Assembly (NCBI RefSeq): GCF_000383875.1
Contig: NZ_KB912879.1
Span: 290,084-354,083 of the forward strand
Direction of reading: 5' to 3'
DNA from: Caldibacillus debilis DSM 16016
GTDB lineage: Bacteria > Bacillota > Bacilli > Bacillales > Caldibacillaceae
Length of the DNA: 64,000 nucleotides
In this document: positions 17,240 to 25,309 of the stretch, one piece after another
How the letters are laid out: each line of letters begins with the position of its first letter
Numbering within the stretch: position 1 is the first letter of the stretch
Translations under genes and position numbers: made by a program
Notes under the pieces: generated by a model
Seen by the model: the letters and a program-made list of their open reading frames with translations, nothing else
The model's database searches: none
Told to the model about the DNA's origin: nothing

Positions 17240-18583
17240 TCAGCCTTTTATTGTTTCATTTTGCTGATCCTTGAACGATATTTTTTTAATGTAAAAATAG
17301 ATGGGTACGGCGGCAAGCACAACTAACGCGATGATTCCTGCTACGCCCAAACGCATGAACAGCGTTACGACAAAGTCGTAAACGTTTCCAACATACAATG
17401 CAGAAACATTTGTTCCTTCCTTTGCAAAACCGCCTTTCACCGCCAGTTCCGTATAATAGGGGGTAAACCAAGTAGAAATATATAACACGAGGGCCATATT
17501 AATCGTTGAACTGATCAATGTACGGATCACATCACCCTTATGAAGAATGGTAGCCATACAGATAAAGAATGGTGCAAAAGCTAAGTCTGCAAGCGGAAGC
17601 ACACGGTTTCCAGGCAAAATCGCAGCCAACAACAAGGTAATGGGTATAATGAGAATCCCTACCGTAATAGTGGTCGGATGGCCTAAAGTGACAGCAGAGT
17701 CAAGGCCAATATAGAGTTCTTTTCCGCCGAAACGTTCATTGAAGAATTTTTTCGCCGCATCCGAAATCGGCAATAACCCTTCCACAATAATGCGAATAAC
17801 GCGAGGGAATAGAATCATGATGCCTGCGACAACGATTACCAATGTAGCCCCTTCTTTGAATCCCGTCCCCGCCAGCAAACTGATGATGATTCCTAAAATT
17901 ACACCAATAATGACAGGATCGCCGAACATCCCGAATTTCTTTTGGATAAACTGGGTATCGACATTTCTGTTTTTCATGAAAGGCAATTTTTCATAAATCG
18001 CTTCCAACAATGCATATAATGGAACTGTCGATGAAGCATAGCCTTGGGGAATGGATATCCCCTCTATCCCAATGACCTTCTGTACCCGTTTTGCCGTAAA
18101 ATCTGCTGCAATCAATGAAAAAATGCAGTGCATCATGGCGGCAATCAAGCCATAGATTAAACTGTCCGTGATTAACGCAACAATGGAACCGGTTAAAGCG
18201 TAATGGGAATAATTAAAGATATCGATATTCATTGTTCTAGTCAGTCTGAGGAGAAGCAATACAACGTTGAGGGCAAATATAATGGGAATGATCAAAGCGC
18301 CGACTGTCGTAGAGAAAGCAATGCCTGCGGAAGTTCCCGAACCCAGATCCATTACTTGCAATTGAAATCCGAATCGATCAACCATTGCATTGACTGCAGG
18401 AGATAAATACTCGCCTATCAATGTTGTAACTAAGTTGAGTCCTAAGAAGCCAACCCCGACAGTCACTGCGGATTTCAATGATTTTAAAAAACTCAACCGG
18501 AAAAGCAGACCGACTAAAATGAGGACTAACGGTACAAAGACATAGCCGCCGAGGGACAATACATAATCGATGACTTTTTGCAT
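17240..18583 (-). CDS. sgcC: PTS IIC component, galactitol family (SgcC)
   Basis: A membrane permease of the galactitol PTS family (EIIC-GAT), about 447 residues, with some ten hydrophobic segments. Characteristic stretches are FKSLKSAVTVGVGFLGLNL-like SFLKSLKSAVTVGVGFLGLNLV near the start, FALNVVLLLLRLTRTMNIDIFNYSH, GDPVIIGVILGIIISLLAG, GLDSAVTLGHPTTITVGILIIPI and LPLADLAFAPFFICM. It carries the sugar while IIB phosphorylates it. ATG 18583 fits GGAGGTG; the GTG at 18592 overlaps the ribosome site. The sugar is not known for SgcC homologues; galactitol, arabitol or another polyol or ketose is possible. Confidence 0.9.
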   Translation of the reverse strand: MQKVIDYVLSLGGYVFVPLVLILVGLLFRLSFLKSLKSAVTVGVGFLGLNLVTTLIGEYLSPAVNAMVDRFGFQLQVMDLGSGTSAGIAFSTTVGALIIPIIFALNVVLLLLRLTRTMNIDIFNYSHYALTGSIVALITDSLIYGLIAAMMHCIFSLIAADFTAKRVQKVIGIEGISIPQGYASSTVPLYALLEAIYEKLPFMKNRNVDTQFIQKKFGMFGDPVIIGVILGIIISLLAGTGFKEGATLVIVVAGIMILFPRVIRIIVEGLLPISDAAKKFFNERFGGKELYIGLDSAVTLGHPTTITVGILIIPITLLLAAILPGNRVLPLADLAFAPFFICMATILHKGDVIRTLISSTINMALVLYISTWFTPYYTELAVKGGFAKEGTNVSALYVGNVYDFVVTLFMRLGVAGIIALVVLAAVPIYFYIKKISFKDQQNETIKG

Positions 18584-18618
18584 GGCATCCACACCTCCTG
18601 GAGAAATGCGTGAATCTT

Positions 18619-18900
18619 TTACTTCGAAAGAATTTCAATGATTTTCTTTTTCGTTTCCTCTTCACCGATTCCGGTTAATAAGGGAGTGCCTAAAACGTTG
18701 GGAACGCCAAAATCATTCTCGACTTTCATGCTGGTCACGATTAAGTCTGCATTGCTCGCTTCATAAGTAAGTTCCGATAAGGTCCTTTGAGTCACATTCG
18801 CGTCGATATTGGCTTGGGCCAATAATTCCCGAACCTTGTCGGCTATGATTGTTGATGTTGCGATCCCACCGCCACATGCCACAATGACGTTTTTTTTCAT
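18619..18900 (-). CDS. sgcB: PTS IIB component, galactitol type (SgcB)
   Basis: A 93-residue IIB protein of the galactitol/lactose-like class. The phosphocysteine is in MKKNVIVACGGGIATSTII (Cys9), where IIA places the phosphate before it is passed to the sugar. The rest (ADLIVTSMKVENDFGVPNVLGTPLLTGIGEE) follows GatB/SgcB. AAGGAGG precedes ATG 18900. The gene order IIB, IIC, IIA after the BtpA-like gene and regulator is a rearranged version of the sgc operon of E. coli. Confidence 0.88.
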   Translation of the reverse strand: MKKNVIVACGGGIATSTIIADKVRELLAQANIDANVTQRTLSELTYEASNADLIVTSMKVENDFGVPNVLGTPLLTGIGEEETKKKIIEILSK

Positions 18901-18985
18901 TTTTGATCCCTCCTTTTAAAATTTTTTTCTCCGTCGGAAAATTTATTTTATGCTTGAGATAAAGTCCCCAAGCAAAAATAACAAG

Positions 18986-19804
18986 TTACTTAACCGCAAG
19001 GGAACGAAAAGCCCGTACTTTCCTCATAAATTCTTCCACTCGATTTTGGTCTACATGATTTTCAAATTTTCCTTCATATTTGAATGCCGTTCCGACAACA
19101 GCTCCATCTGCAATTGACAATTGCTCTTCCAAATTATTGAGTTTGACGCCCGTATTTGCCAGGACAACAACATTTGGCACCGCATCCTTAACCTTTTTCA
19201 AAATTTGCGAATCAGTGCTTGCTCCGGCCGTCAATCCTGAAACGCAAAGGGCGTCAGGACGATTGTTAAAAACAGTAGATTTTGCGATTTCCTCAATATC
19301 CCGATCCGCCAAATATTTCGCGGCCTCCGGCACAATATTGAAAAGCAGCTTGACATTTTTGGCGCCAATGCGATGTTGATGTCTGACCGTTTCACCGACA
19401 TCCGTGTCCCAAAGGCCGAAATCGCTTGCATAGACCCCAGTAAATATTTCCCGAACAAATTTTGCTCCTGTCGCTGCCGCCAAATCCAGCGATAACTTCG
19501 CATCCCACAAAACATTAACGCCAAAGGGAACTTTGATATCATGCATTAGTTCTCCGATAACTCTAGCCATCGCTGCCACTGTTTCAGGTTTCACTTTCGT
19601 CAAATAAGGCATGCTGAATTCATTTGAAAACATAACCGCGTCTACCCCGCCGTTTTGCAAGGCCATTAAATCCTTTCTGGCCATCTCTACGACGTAATCC
19701 ATTCCTTTTTTTTCATCATAGTAAGGATCTCCAGGCAGAGGTCTTAAATGACACATCGCAATGATCGCCTTTTCTGTACCAATAACATCTTTTAACCAAG
19801 TCAA
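18986..19804 (-). CDS. sgcQ: BtpA-family TIM-barrel protein (SgcQ type)
   Basis: A 272-residue member of the BtpA/SgcQ family (PF03437): MCHLRPLPGDPYYDEKKGMDYVV, LQNGGVDAVMFSNEFSMPYL, VPFGVNVLWDAKLSLDLAAATGAKFVREIFTGVYASDFG, ALCVSGLTAGASTD and LANTGVKLNN. Members are thought to be phosphate-binding TIM barrels. BtpA itself affects photosystem I stability, but the reaction of SgcQ is unknown. Here it sits between the DeoR regulator and the PTS genes, so it probably acts on the imported sugar phosphate, perhaps as an aldolase or epimerase. TTG 19804 is 7 bases after AAGGAGTG. Confidence 0.87.
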   Translation of the reverse strand: MTWLKDVIGTEKAIIAMCHLRPLPGDPYYDEKKGMDYVVEMARKDLMALQNGGVDAVMFSNEFSMPYLTKVKPETVAAMARVIGELMHDIKVPFGVNVLWDAKLSLDLAAATGAKFVREIFTGVYASDFGLWDTDVGETVRHQHRIGAKNVKLLFNIVPEAAKYLADRDIEEIAKSTVFNNRPDALCVSGLTAGASTDSQILKKVKDAVPNVVVLANTGVKLNNLEEQLSIADGAVVGTAFKYEGKFENHVDQNRVEEFMRKVRAFRSLAVK

Positions 19805-19833
19805 TGTCGTTCACTCCTTCAATCATCGATGGT

Positions 19834-20619
19834 TTAATCTTCATTTTCAATTGGCGATATTTCTATGGCAATTCCCAAATCTTCGAACATTTTTATGTCC
19901 TCTTCCGGTAAATTCGCATCCGTGATGATCCGATCGATCACATGAATATCCGAGATCTTCGCAAAAGCCACTTTATGAAATTTACTGCTATCTGCCAGCA
20001 AAATTTTTTCCTTCGCGATTTCAATCATCGTTTTCTTAATATTTAACTCTTCAATATTGGAGTTTGTTAAACCCGATTTAATATCTATCGCATCCGTTCC
20101 CAAGAAAACTTTGTCAACATTTAACTGTTTCAATAAATTTTCTGCAAAGGGTCCGATTAAGCTGTAAACCCCTTTTCTTTTTTGGCCGCCGATCACGACC
20201 AGTTCTATATTGTCATTATCACTAAGGGTCATTGCTATTTTGATGTCATTCGTAATGACCGTCACATTTTTGATCGAAGATAATTTCTTTGCCAACATGA
20301 GGCTTGTGGATCCGGAATCCAATAATATGGTTTCTCCGGGACATATATGTTTGACCGCGAGCTCCGCGATCGCTTGTTTTTCCTTGACCGCCTGTTTTTC
20401 TTTTACAGAATATTTAGGCTCAAAATTCGTTCCTTTGTTCCTTTTACTCACTGCGCCGCCATGAACACGCACGATCAAATCTTGTTCGTCAAGTTTTTTC
20501 AGATCCCTTAACACCGTCGTTTTCGACACTTTAAAAAAATCGACGAGTTCCGGAATATTGACCGTGCCTTTTTCATTGATATATTCCAGTATCTTTTCCA
20601 ACCTTTCCACTTGAAGCAT
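19834..20619 (-). CDS. sgcR: DeoR-family transcriptional repressor (SgcR type)
   Basis: A 261-residue DeoR-family regulator: N-terminal helix-turn-helix (about 5-58, RLEKILEYINEKGTVNIPELVDFFKVSKTTVLRDLKKLDEQ) and a C-terminal sugar-phosphate sensor domain with LLDSGSTSLMLAKKL, VVIGGQKRKGVYSLIGP, VFLGTDAID and LLADSSKFHKVAF. It is the first gene of the sgc-like operon. Inverted copies of an ATTATCAAAAT element upstream (20654-20715) are the likely binding sites. Induction by an accumulating phosphosugar is the usual DeoR behaviour. Confidence 0.9.
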   Translation of the reverse strand: MLQVERLEKILEYINEKGTVNIPELVDFFKVSKTTVLRDLKKLDEQDLIVRVHGGAVSKRNKGTNFEPKYSVKEKQAVKEKQAIAELAVKHICPGETILLDSGSTSLMLAKKLSSIKNVTVITNDIKIAMTLSDNDNIELVVIGGQKRKGVYSLIGPFAENLLKQLNVDKVFLGTDAIDIKSGLTNSNIEELNIKKTMIEIAKEKILLADSSKFHKVAFAKISDIHVIDRIITDANLPEEDIKMFEDLGIAIEISPIENED

Positions 20620-20650
20620 AAGATCACCTTTTAAATTTTAATTTTCACGA

Positions 20651-20715
20651 ATATTATCAAAATGAACTTTTTTGATCTTTTTTGCTGTTTTATGGTCTAT
20701 TTTGATATTATCACG
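20651..20715. promoter_or_regulatory. Inverted DeoR-type operator elements
   Basis: ATATTATCAAAAT (20651-20663) and, in the opposite sense, ATTTTGATATTATC (about 20699-20712) lie 32-93 bases before the DeoR start codon in very AT-rich DNA. TTATCAAAA-like boxes in inverted or direct pairs are common DeoR-family sites, so these probably control the sgc-like operon. Confidence 0.55.
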
Positions 20716-20938
20716 ACTTTTTTATTGGCGCAATATGAATTTTTAGATACTTAAAGTAATTTTTTCTGTTAAATATATGGCGTGAAATGATATTAATTTG
20801 AATTTTAATGGATTTTTTTGATGCCTTTTGGCCCGATCGTATAAATTGAATTTACGTTTTCATCAACTTAAAATTGAGATTAGAATTCCGAAATAATCTG
20901 GCAGAACGCGTTAAATTTAACATTTCCAATATTCGGGG
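20716..20938. other. Divergent promoter region
   Basis: AT-rich spacer between the DeoR-led minus-strand operon and the plus-strand DJ-1-like gene. No frame with a ribosome site was found. It presumably holds the promoters of both units. Confidence 0.45.
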
Positions 20939-21610
20939 GTGGGAAAATTGGCGGAAAAAAGGGTGTTGATGCTGGTAACCAATACCGGTCAAATTGAAGG
21001 GGGGCCAAAAACCGGGTTATGGCTGGAAGAATTCGCCGTTCCCTATGAAAAATTCACGGAACGGGGATATCAAGTCCAAGTGGCAAGCATAAAGGGCGGC
21101 AAAGCCCCCATTGATGAACGGAGCTTGCCGAAGGACGGCCGGTGGGAAGAGGCAATCAAACGGCTGGAGGATACCGTGCCGCTCCATGCCCTTTCGGCCG
21201 AAGCCTTCGACGCCCTGTTTTTGCCCGGCGGCCACGGAACCATGTTCGATCTGCCGGGGAATCCGGATTTGGAAAAGGTAATCCGGGCGATGTATGAATC
21301 GGGGAAGGTGGTCGCCGCCGTCTGTCACGGGCCGGCGGGGTTCGTGGATATGCGGTTGTCGGACGGCCAATATCTCGTGAAAGGGAAAAAATTGACCTCC
21401 TTTACCAACGAGGAGGAACGGGCCGGGAAGCTCGAACGGTATATGCCGTTTCTTCTGGAAAGCCGGCTCCGCGAACAGGGAGCCATCTTCGAGAAAAAAC
21501 CCCTTTGGTCGGATCACGTGGTGATTGACGGAAACCTGATCACCGGGCAAAATCCCCAATCGAGCAAGAGCATCGCCGAAGCGGTGATCGATGCACTCGA
21601 AAACAAATAA
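20939..21610 (+). CDS. DJ-1/PfpI family protein (Hsp31-like)
   Basis: A 223-residue protein of the class I glutamine amidotransferase-like fold, closest in layout to Hsp31/YDR533C glyoxalase III and chaperone proteins. The catalytic triad residues are visible: Glu30 in GLWLEEFAVPY, Cys129 and His130 in AAVCHGPAGF. The loop FLPGGHGTMFDL is also typical. It likely detoxifies methylglyoxal or repairs glycated protein. The start is GTG 20939 or TTG 20948; the GGGGGTGGG stretch favours the latter. It is monocistronic, with its own terminator 10 bases after the stop. Confidence 0.88.
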   Translation: MGKLAEKRVLMLVTNTGQIEGGPKTGLWLEEFAVPYEKFTERGYQVQVASIKGGKAPIDERSLPKDGRWEEAIKRLEDTVPLHALSAEAFDALFLPGGHGTMFDLPGNPDLEKVIRAMYESGKVVAAVCHGPAGFVDMRLSDGQYLVKGKKLTSFTNEEERAGKLERYMPFLLESRLREQGAIFEKKPLWSDHVVIDGNLITGQNPQSSKSIAEAVIDALENK

Positions 21611-21617
21611 AAACCGG

Positions 21618-21648
21618 AAAAGGGGGAACCGCAAGGTTTCCCCTTTTT
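21618..21648 (+). terminator. Intrinsic terminator of the DJ-1-like gene
   Basis: The stem AAAGGGGGAACC / GGTTTCCCCTTT with a GCAA tetraloop (about 21619-21645) runs directly into TTTTT. Confidence 0.8.
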
Positions 21649-21682
21649 CTGATCATAACGATTCGCCCCGCACTTTTTCTTC

Positions 21683-21845
21683 CTAGATCACCTGACGAAT
21701 CCGTCTCACACCATCTTTATCCGGCGAATTCGTCGGCTCATTGAGCATCATGAACTTCTCCTTTTCCATAATCGCCTGTGCCATCCGGGAAACGGTCATG
21801 GACGGATTTTTTTGAAACATTTCCAGACTTGCCGAATGCCGTTAC
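21683..21845 (-). pseudogene. Remnant of an ABC-transporter ATPase gene
   Basis: On the minus strand the stretch reads ...VSRMAQAIMEKEKFMMLNEPTNSPDKDGVRRIRQVI before a stop. This is recognisable as the region from just after the ABC signature through a degraded Walker B and D-loop (expected QAIMExPxLLLLDEPTNALDxxG). The Walker B Asp is Asn here, and neither Walker A nor an intact signature is present. It is a decayed fragment, about 50 codons, of an antibiotic- or bacteriocin-type ABC ATPase. Confidence 0.6.
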
Positions 21846-22000
21846 TATATTGTCAGTCTCCCGTCGGTTCTGTCGTTCAGGACAAACGGAATCCCTATTG
21901 AAAAGTAACTTCGTAACCTGCCCGTCTCAGGGGAGATGTTTCCCGTTTACGCTTGATGAACCCTTCGAATGAGCGCTTTCCTGCTCAAAAAAGACATCTC
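21846..22000. other. Gene-free stretch beside the ATPase remnant
   Basis: No gene is recognised. The sequence is probably part of the same decayed locus as the ATPase fragment, but no further homology is visible to me. Confidence 0.35.
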
Positions 22001-22047
22001 AAAAAAATTGAGCGACCCGCTTGTCATGTCTTGACAAGGGACCGCTC
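22001..22047 (-). terminator. Long-stem intrinsic terminator on the minus strand
   Basis: On the minus strand a stem of about 16 bp with minor mismatches (GAGCG...CTTGTCA / TTGACAAG...CGCTC, 22010-22047) is followed by A and a run of seven T. It is placed to end transcription coming from the acetate-symporter operon, whose last stop codon is at 22427. Confidence 0.75.
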
Positions 22048-22426
22048 CCTCATTTGGGCGAGTACGCCTAAGGAAAGGAACTATACCTCCCCGCCCACGC
22101 CCCGATACCGCTTATAATGCAGCAGGTTCCGCCTCGGGCATTAAATCCTCTTTACACAATCCCTTCAGAATATCATCCAGGATTTTCCCACCACATCCAG
22201 TTCCCGTTTGATCCTGATACAAAATCCCCACGTATTCTCCTCGACCCGTTTCCGTTCTTCATCTTCTTTAAAACGGGTTCCCCTTCTCCCCCGATTTATT
22301 GTAACTTTTCGAAACATCCTTCCACAGACTGCGATCGTTTCTTATCCGAATCCGAACCCGGAGACGGAAAAGGTTTGACATTCGGTTGATATGATCTCCG
22401 TTTTTTTCTCCGCAAAAAACTGTCAT
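22048..22426. other. 380-bp stretch downstream of the symporter, broken minus-strand frame
   Basis: No intact gene. On the minus strand (22260 to 22110) there is a charged stretch, EERKRVEENTWGFCIRIKRELDVVGK, that continues only after a frameshift into ILDDILKGLCKEDLMPEAEPAAL and a stop. The pieces look like a former coding sequence that I cannot assign. It lies between the symporter stop and the terminator at 22001-22047. Confidence 0.35.
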
Positions 22427-23974
22427 TTACGGCCCTGCTGATTTGGTTCCCCGATAGCCCGTATGGGCGCGAACCGAAACCTCAGCATAGCGCCTCAGAT
22501 CTTGTTCCTTCGAGAAAATGGTTCCAAGAAAACCGCCAAGAAATCCTAACGGAACACTAACCAACGCCGGATTGTCCAGCGGGAAAATCGGCTCGCCGAC
22601 AAACAGCGCCGCTCCTTCAACCGGGGAGAACACGCTCGGACTGATCGAAACAAGTACCAGCGCGGAGATTAAGCCGGAAAGGGAGGCCCAAACAGCCCCG
22701 GACGTATTAAAGCGCTTCCAATAGACCGTATATAAAATAACCGGCAAGTTGGCGCTGGCTGCGATGCAAAAGGCCAAGGAAACAAGGAAAGCCACATTTA
22801 AATACTGCGCACCGAGCGAGATGAGGATCGAAAGGACCGATACGCCCAATGCCGCATAGCGGGCGGCCAGCATTTGCTGGCGATCGGAGATGTTTCCTTT
22901 TTTGATGATCTGGCCATAAATGTCATGGGCAAAGGCCGAAGCGCCGGATAATACAAGCCCGGCCACGACCGCCAAAATTGTGGCAAAGGCGACGGCGGAA
23001 ATAAAGGCAAACAGGAGATTTCCGCCAATGGCTTCGGCAAGCAGCGGCGCAGCCATGTTTCCGCCCGGATTCGCTTCGAGAATCTTGCTTTCGCCGACGA
23101 AAATAGCCGCTCCAAAGCCGAGAAACAATGTCAAAATATAGAAAATCCCGATCGTCCACGTTGCGGTGATAACCGAGCGACGGGCGGTTCTTGCATCCTT
23201 TACCGTAAAAAAGCGCATCAAAATATGCGGCAGACCGGACGTTCCCAGCACCAGGGCCAGCATCAATGAAAGCGTTCCCAACGGATCTTTGTATTTAATG
23301 CCCGGATTCAAGTAATCCGCGCCATGGCTTGTCGCCGTTTTCACTTCCGTAAACATGGCCCCGATATTAAAGTGAAATTTCAAGAGAACGATAAAGGAGA
23401 CGATGATCATTCCCGCCATCAGGAGGACGGCCTTGATAATTTGGACCCAGCTGGTGGCAAACATGCCGCCAAAAAGGACATAAATCGTCATCATGACGCC
23501 GACAATCAATACGGCAATCCAATACGGGATATCAAACAACAGCTGGATGAGCGCGCCGGCGCCGACCATTTGGGCAATCATGTAAAAAAGGACAATCGTA
23601 ATCGTGCTTATCGCGGCGACTCCACGGACCTTTCTCGCGTCAAAACGGGAATTGATCATATCCGCCAATGTGTACTTCCCCAAGTTTCTTAGCGGCTCGG
23701 CAACTAAAAACAGGACCACTAAATAGGCGATAAGAAAGCCGATACTGTAGAAAAAGCCGTCAAACCCTTGTAATGCGATCATCCCGGCGATTCCCAAGAA
23801 GGAGGCCGCCGATAGATAATCGCCGGCGATGGCGAGCCCGTTTTGCCATCCGGTCAGTCCCCCACCCGCCGTATAAAAATCGCCGGCGGATTTTGTCCGT
23901 TTTGCGGCAATGTATGTGACAATCAGCGTCAGAATTACGATCGCCAAAAAAAGAACGACGACAATCGGATTCAT
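22427..23974 (-). CDS. actP: Sodium:solute symporter, acetate type (ActP/YwcA)
   Basis: A 515-residue SSS-family transporter with about 13 hydrophobic segments. It has the acetate-permease-type N-terminus (YIAAKRTKSAGDFYTAGGGLTGWQNGLAIAGDYLSAASFLGIAGMIA), the sodium-site region and GTSGLPHILMRFFTVKDARTARRS. It likely imports acetate or another short-chain monocarboxylate with sodium or protons. It starts 4 bases after the DUF485 gene stop, with AAAGGGGG as ribosome site. It is a paralogue of the symporter at 27071-28633. The pairing with DUF485 is the usual actP-yjcH arrangement. Pyruvate or propionate are alternative substrates. Confidence 0.9.
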   Translation of the reverse strand: MNPIVVVLFLAIVILTLIVTYIAAKRTKSAGDFYTAGGGLTGWQNGLAIAGDYLSAASFLGIAGMIALQGFDGFFYSIGFLIAYLVVLFLVAEPLRNLGKYTLADMINSRFDARKVRGVAAISTITIVLFYMIAQMVGAGALIQLLFDIPYWIAVLIVGVMMTIYVLFGGMFATSWVQIIKAVLLMAGMIIVSFIVLLKFHFNIGAMFTEVKTATSHGADYLNPGIKYKDPLGTLSLMLALVLGTSGLPHILMRFFTVKDARTARRSVITATWTIGIFYILTLFLGFGAAIFVGESKILEANPGGNMAAPLLAEAIGGNLLFAFISAVAFATILAVVAGLVLSGASAFAHDIYGQIIKKGNISDRQQMLAARYAALGVSVLSILISLGAQYLNVAFLVSLAFCIAASANLPVILYTVYWKRFNTSGAVWASLSGLISALVLVSISPSVFSPVEGAALFVGEPIFPLDNPALVSVPLGFLGGFLGTIFSKEQDLRRYAEVSVRAHTGYRGTKSAGP

Positions 23975-23977
23975 GAA

Positions 23978-24313
23978 TCATTCCCCCTTTAGCTGGTCCC
24001 GGATGATTTGCTCCGCCTCTTCATCAAAGGAATTTGCCTTTCGCACATAGATGGCGCTTAACACCCATACCATGACAAACTGGGAGAAGGCAAATATCCA
24101 TGTCCAGGAAATATCGCCAATTGCGGGGGTGTTTAGAAATTTGGTGTAGGAAGTGCAAATCGGCAATAGAAAGTAAAAAACCATGAAGAAAATGGTCATC
24201 GGCACCAAAAATTTCCTTTTTCTTTTTAAAAACTGTCGAAATTGATCACTATCTGCCACTTGTTCAAAATCAATCCGGGACGCTCCGGAGGGGATCCATT
24301 CTTTTTGCGCCAA
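23978..24313 (-). CDS. DUF485 membrane protein (YjcH/YwcB type)
   Basis: A 111-residue protein with two predicted membrane segments (about 38-58 and 75-97) and the DUF485 pattern DFEQVADSDQFRQFLKRKRKFLVPMTIFFMVFYFLLPI. Such proteins are almost always encoded directly upstream of acetate-type SSS symporters and are believed to assist them. It is the first gene of a two-gene unit (DUF485-symporter). The stop at 23978 is 4 bases from the symporter start. Its exact function is unknown. Confidence 0.88.
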   Translation of the reverse strand: MAQKEWIPSGASRIDFEQVADSDQFRQFLKRKRKFLVPMTIFFMVFYFLLPICTSYTKFLNTPAIGDISWTWIFAFSQFVMVWVLSAIYVRKANSFDEEAEQIIRDQLKGE

Positions 24314-24437
24314 CGATCTTAACCCCTTTCTTTTTTATTTACCTTCTATTATATAAATTCAGAATATTAAGGAACAGATAATCGCTCTAAACGGCGGATT
24401 TTGGGGGATTAATGGTTTAATTGGGAGGATGAACGGT

Positions 24438-24560
24438 ATGGAAAATGAATCCTGGCTTGCCTTGCCCATCTTCCCCGGCCAATCAAGCGGGACAATATTC
24501 AAATGGGGGCATTCCGCCATCCTCTTCCATTTTGATGCTTTCTTTTTTTCCTTCGATTAA
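24438..24560 (+). CDS. Possible 40-residue ORF, antisense to the regulator promoter region
   Basis: An ATG at 24438, seven bases after GGGAGGATG, opens a 40-codon frame ending TAA at 24560 (MENESWLALPIFPGQSSG..., then hydrophobic FHFDAFFFSFD). It lies in the 243-bp gap between the LytTR regulator and the DUF485 gene and overlaps the regulator's last bases on the other strand. No homology is recognised. It may be chance, or the gap may serve only as a promoter and activator-binding region. Confidence 0.2.
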   Translation: MENESWLALPIFPGQSSGTIFKWGHSAILFHFDAFFFSFD

Positions 24561-25309
24561 CGCCCTTGGAAAAACGCCCGGATCATTTTGTTTGCCTGAC
24601 GGCTGACCGGAATTTTCGTCCGATTTTTATCGCCCAGCGTCAAATTGCTCGTTCCGTTAAACCACGGGGTGATCTCTATAACATGGTTGAGATTCACCAA
24701 ATAACTCCTGTGCGGACGGAAAAATGGATGACCTTTTAATTGTTCCTCCAATTCCCGCAACGTCATTCGGCTTTGCAGAACCTTTTCCTCGGTATGGATC
24801 TCCAAAATCTTCCGGTTCGGTACGGCATAGTAAATCGATTCGGGCGAAACGACAACCATCCGCTCCCCGTCATCAATTAACAGCTTCGATACCGCCTGGG
24901 TTTCCCGAATCTCTTCAGGAGAATTTTTCTTTTTCCGATGATCCAAACTTTTACGAATCCGTCCCAATGTCCGCTGAAATCTCGCTTCATCATACGGCTT
25001 CAGCAAATAATCGACCGCTTCCACATCAAAGGCGTCGAGGGCGTACTCATCATAGGCCGTCGTAAAAACAAACAACGGCTTCGGACCTTCCCGTTTTAAT
25101 ATTGATCGGGCCGCATCAACACCGGACAGACCGGGCATTTCCACATCAAGGAATATGACGTCCGGATGATGTTTATGATACAGTTCGATCAGCTGTTCAC
25201 CAGTCTCCGCGTGGGGCGTCAGAATAATATCCTTTTCTGCCTTTAATAGATACATCAATTCTTTTCTCGCCATCAATTCATCTTCGGCGATCATGGCCCG
25301 AATTTTCAT
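24557..25309 (-). CDS. LytTR-family response regulator
   Basis: A 250-residue two-component regulator. The receiver domain (about 1-120) has acidic pocket residues in MIAEDE and the phosphorylated Asp55 in VIFLDVEMPGLSG, with a conserved TAYDEYALDAF and LKPYD. The LytTR DNA-binding domain (about 145-247) includes LEIHTEEKVLQSRMTLRELEEQLKGHPFFRPHRSYLVNLNHVIEI and the end NLTLGDKNRTKIPVSR. ATG 25309 overlaps the kinase stop by 4 bases, so the two are translated together. It probably activates the DUF485-symporter unit at 22427-24313, whose promoter lies directly downstream. Confidence 0.92.
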   Translation of the reverse strand: MKIRAMIAEDELMARKELMYLLKAEKDIILTPHAETGEQLIELYHKHHPDVIFLDVEMPGLSGVDAARSILKREGPKPLFVFTTAYDEYALDAFDVEAVDYLLKPYDEARFQRTLGRIRKSLDHRKKKNSPEEIRETQAVSKLLIDDGERMVVVSPESIYYAVPNRKILEIHTEEKVLQSRMTLRELEEQLKGHPFFRPHRSYLVNLNHVIEITPWFNGTSNLTLGDKNRTKIPVSRQANKMIRAFFQGR

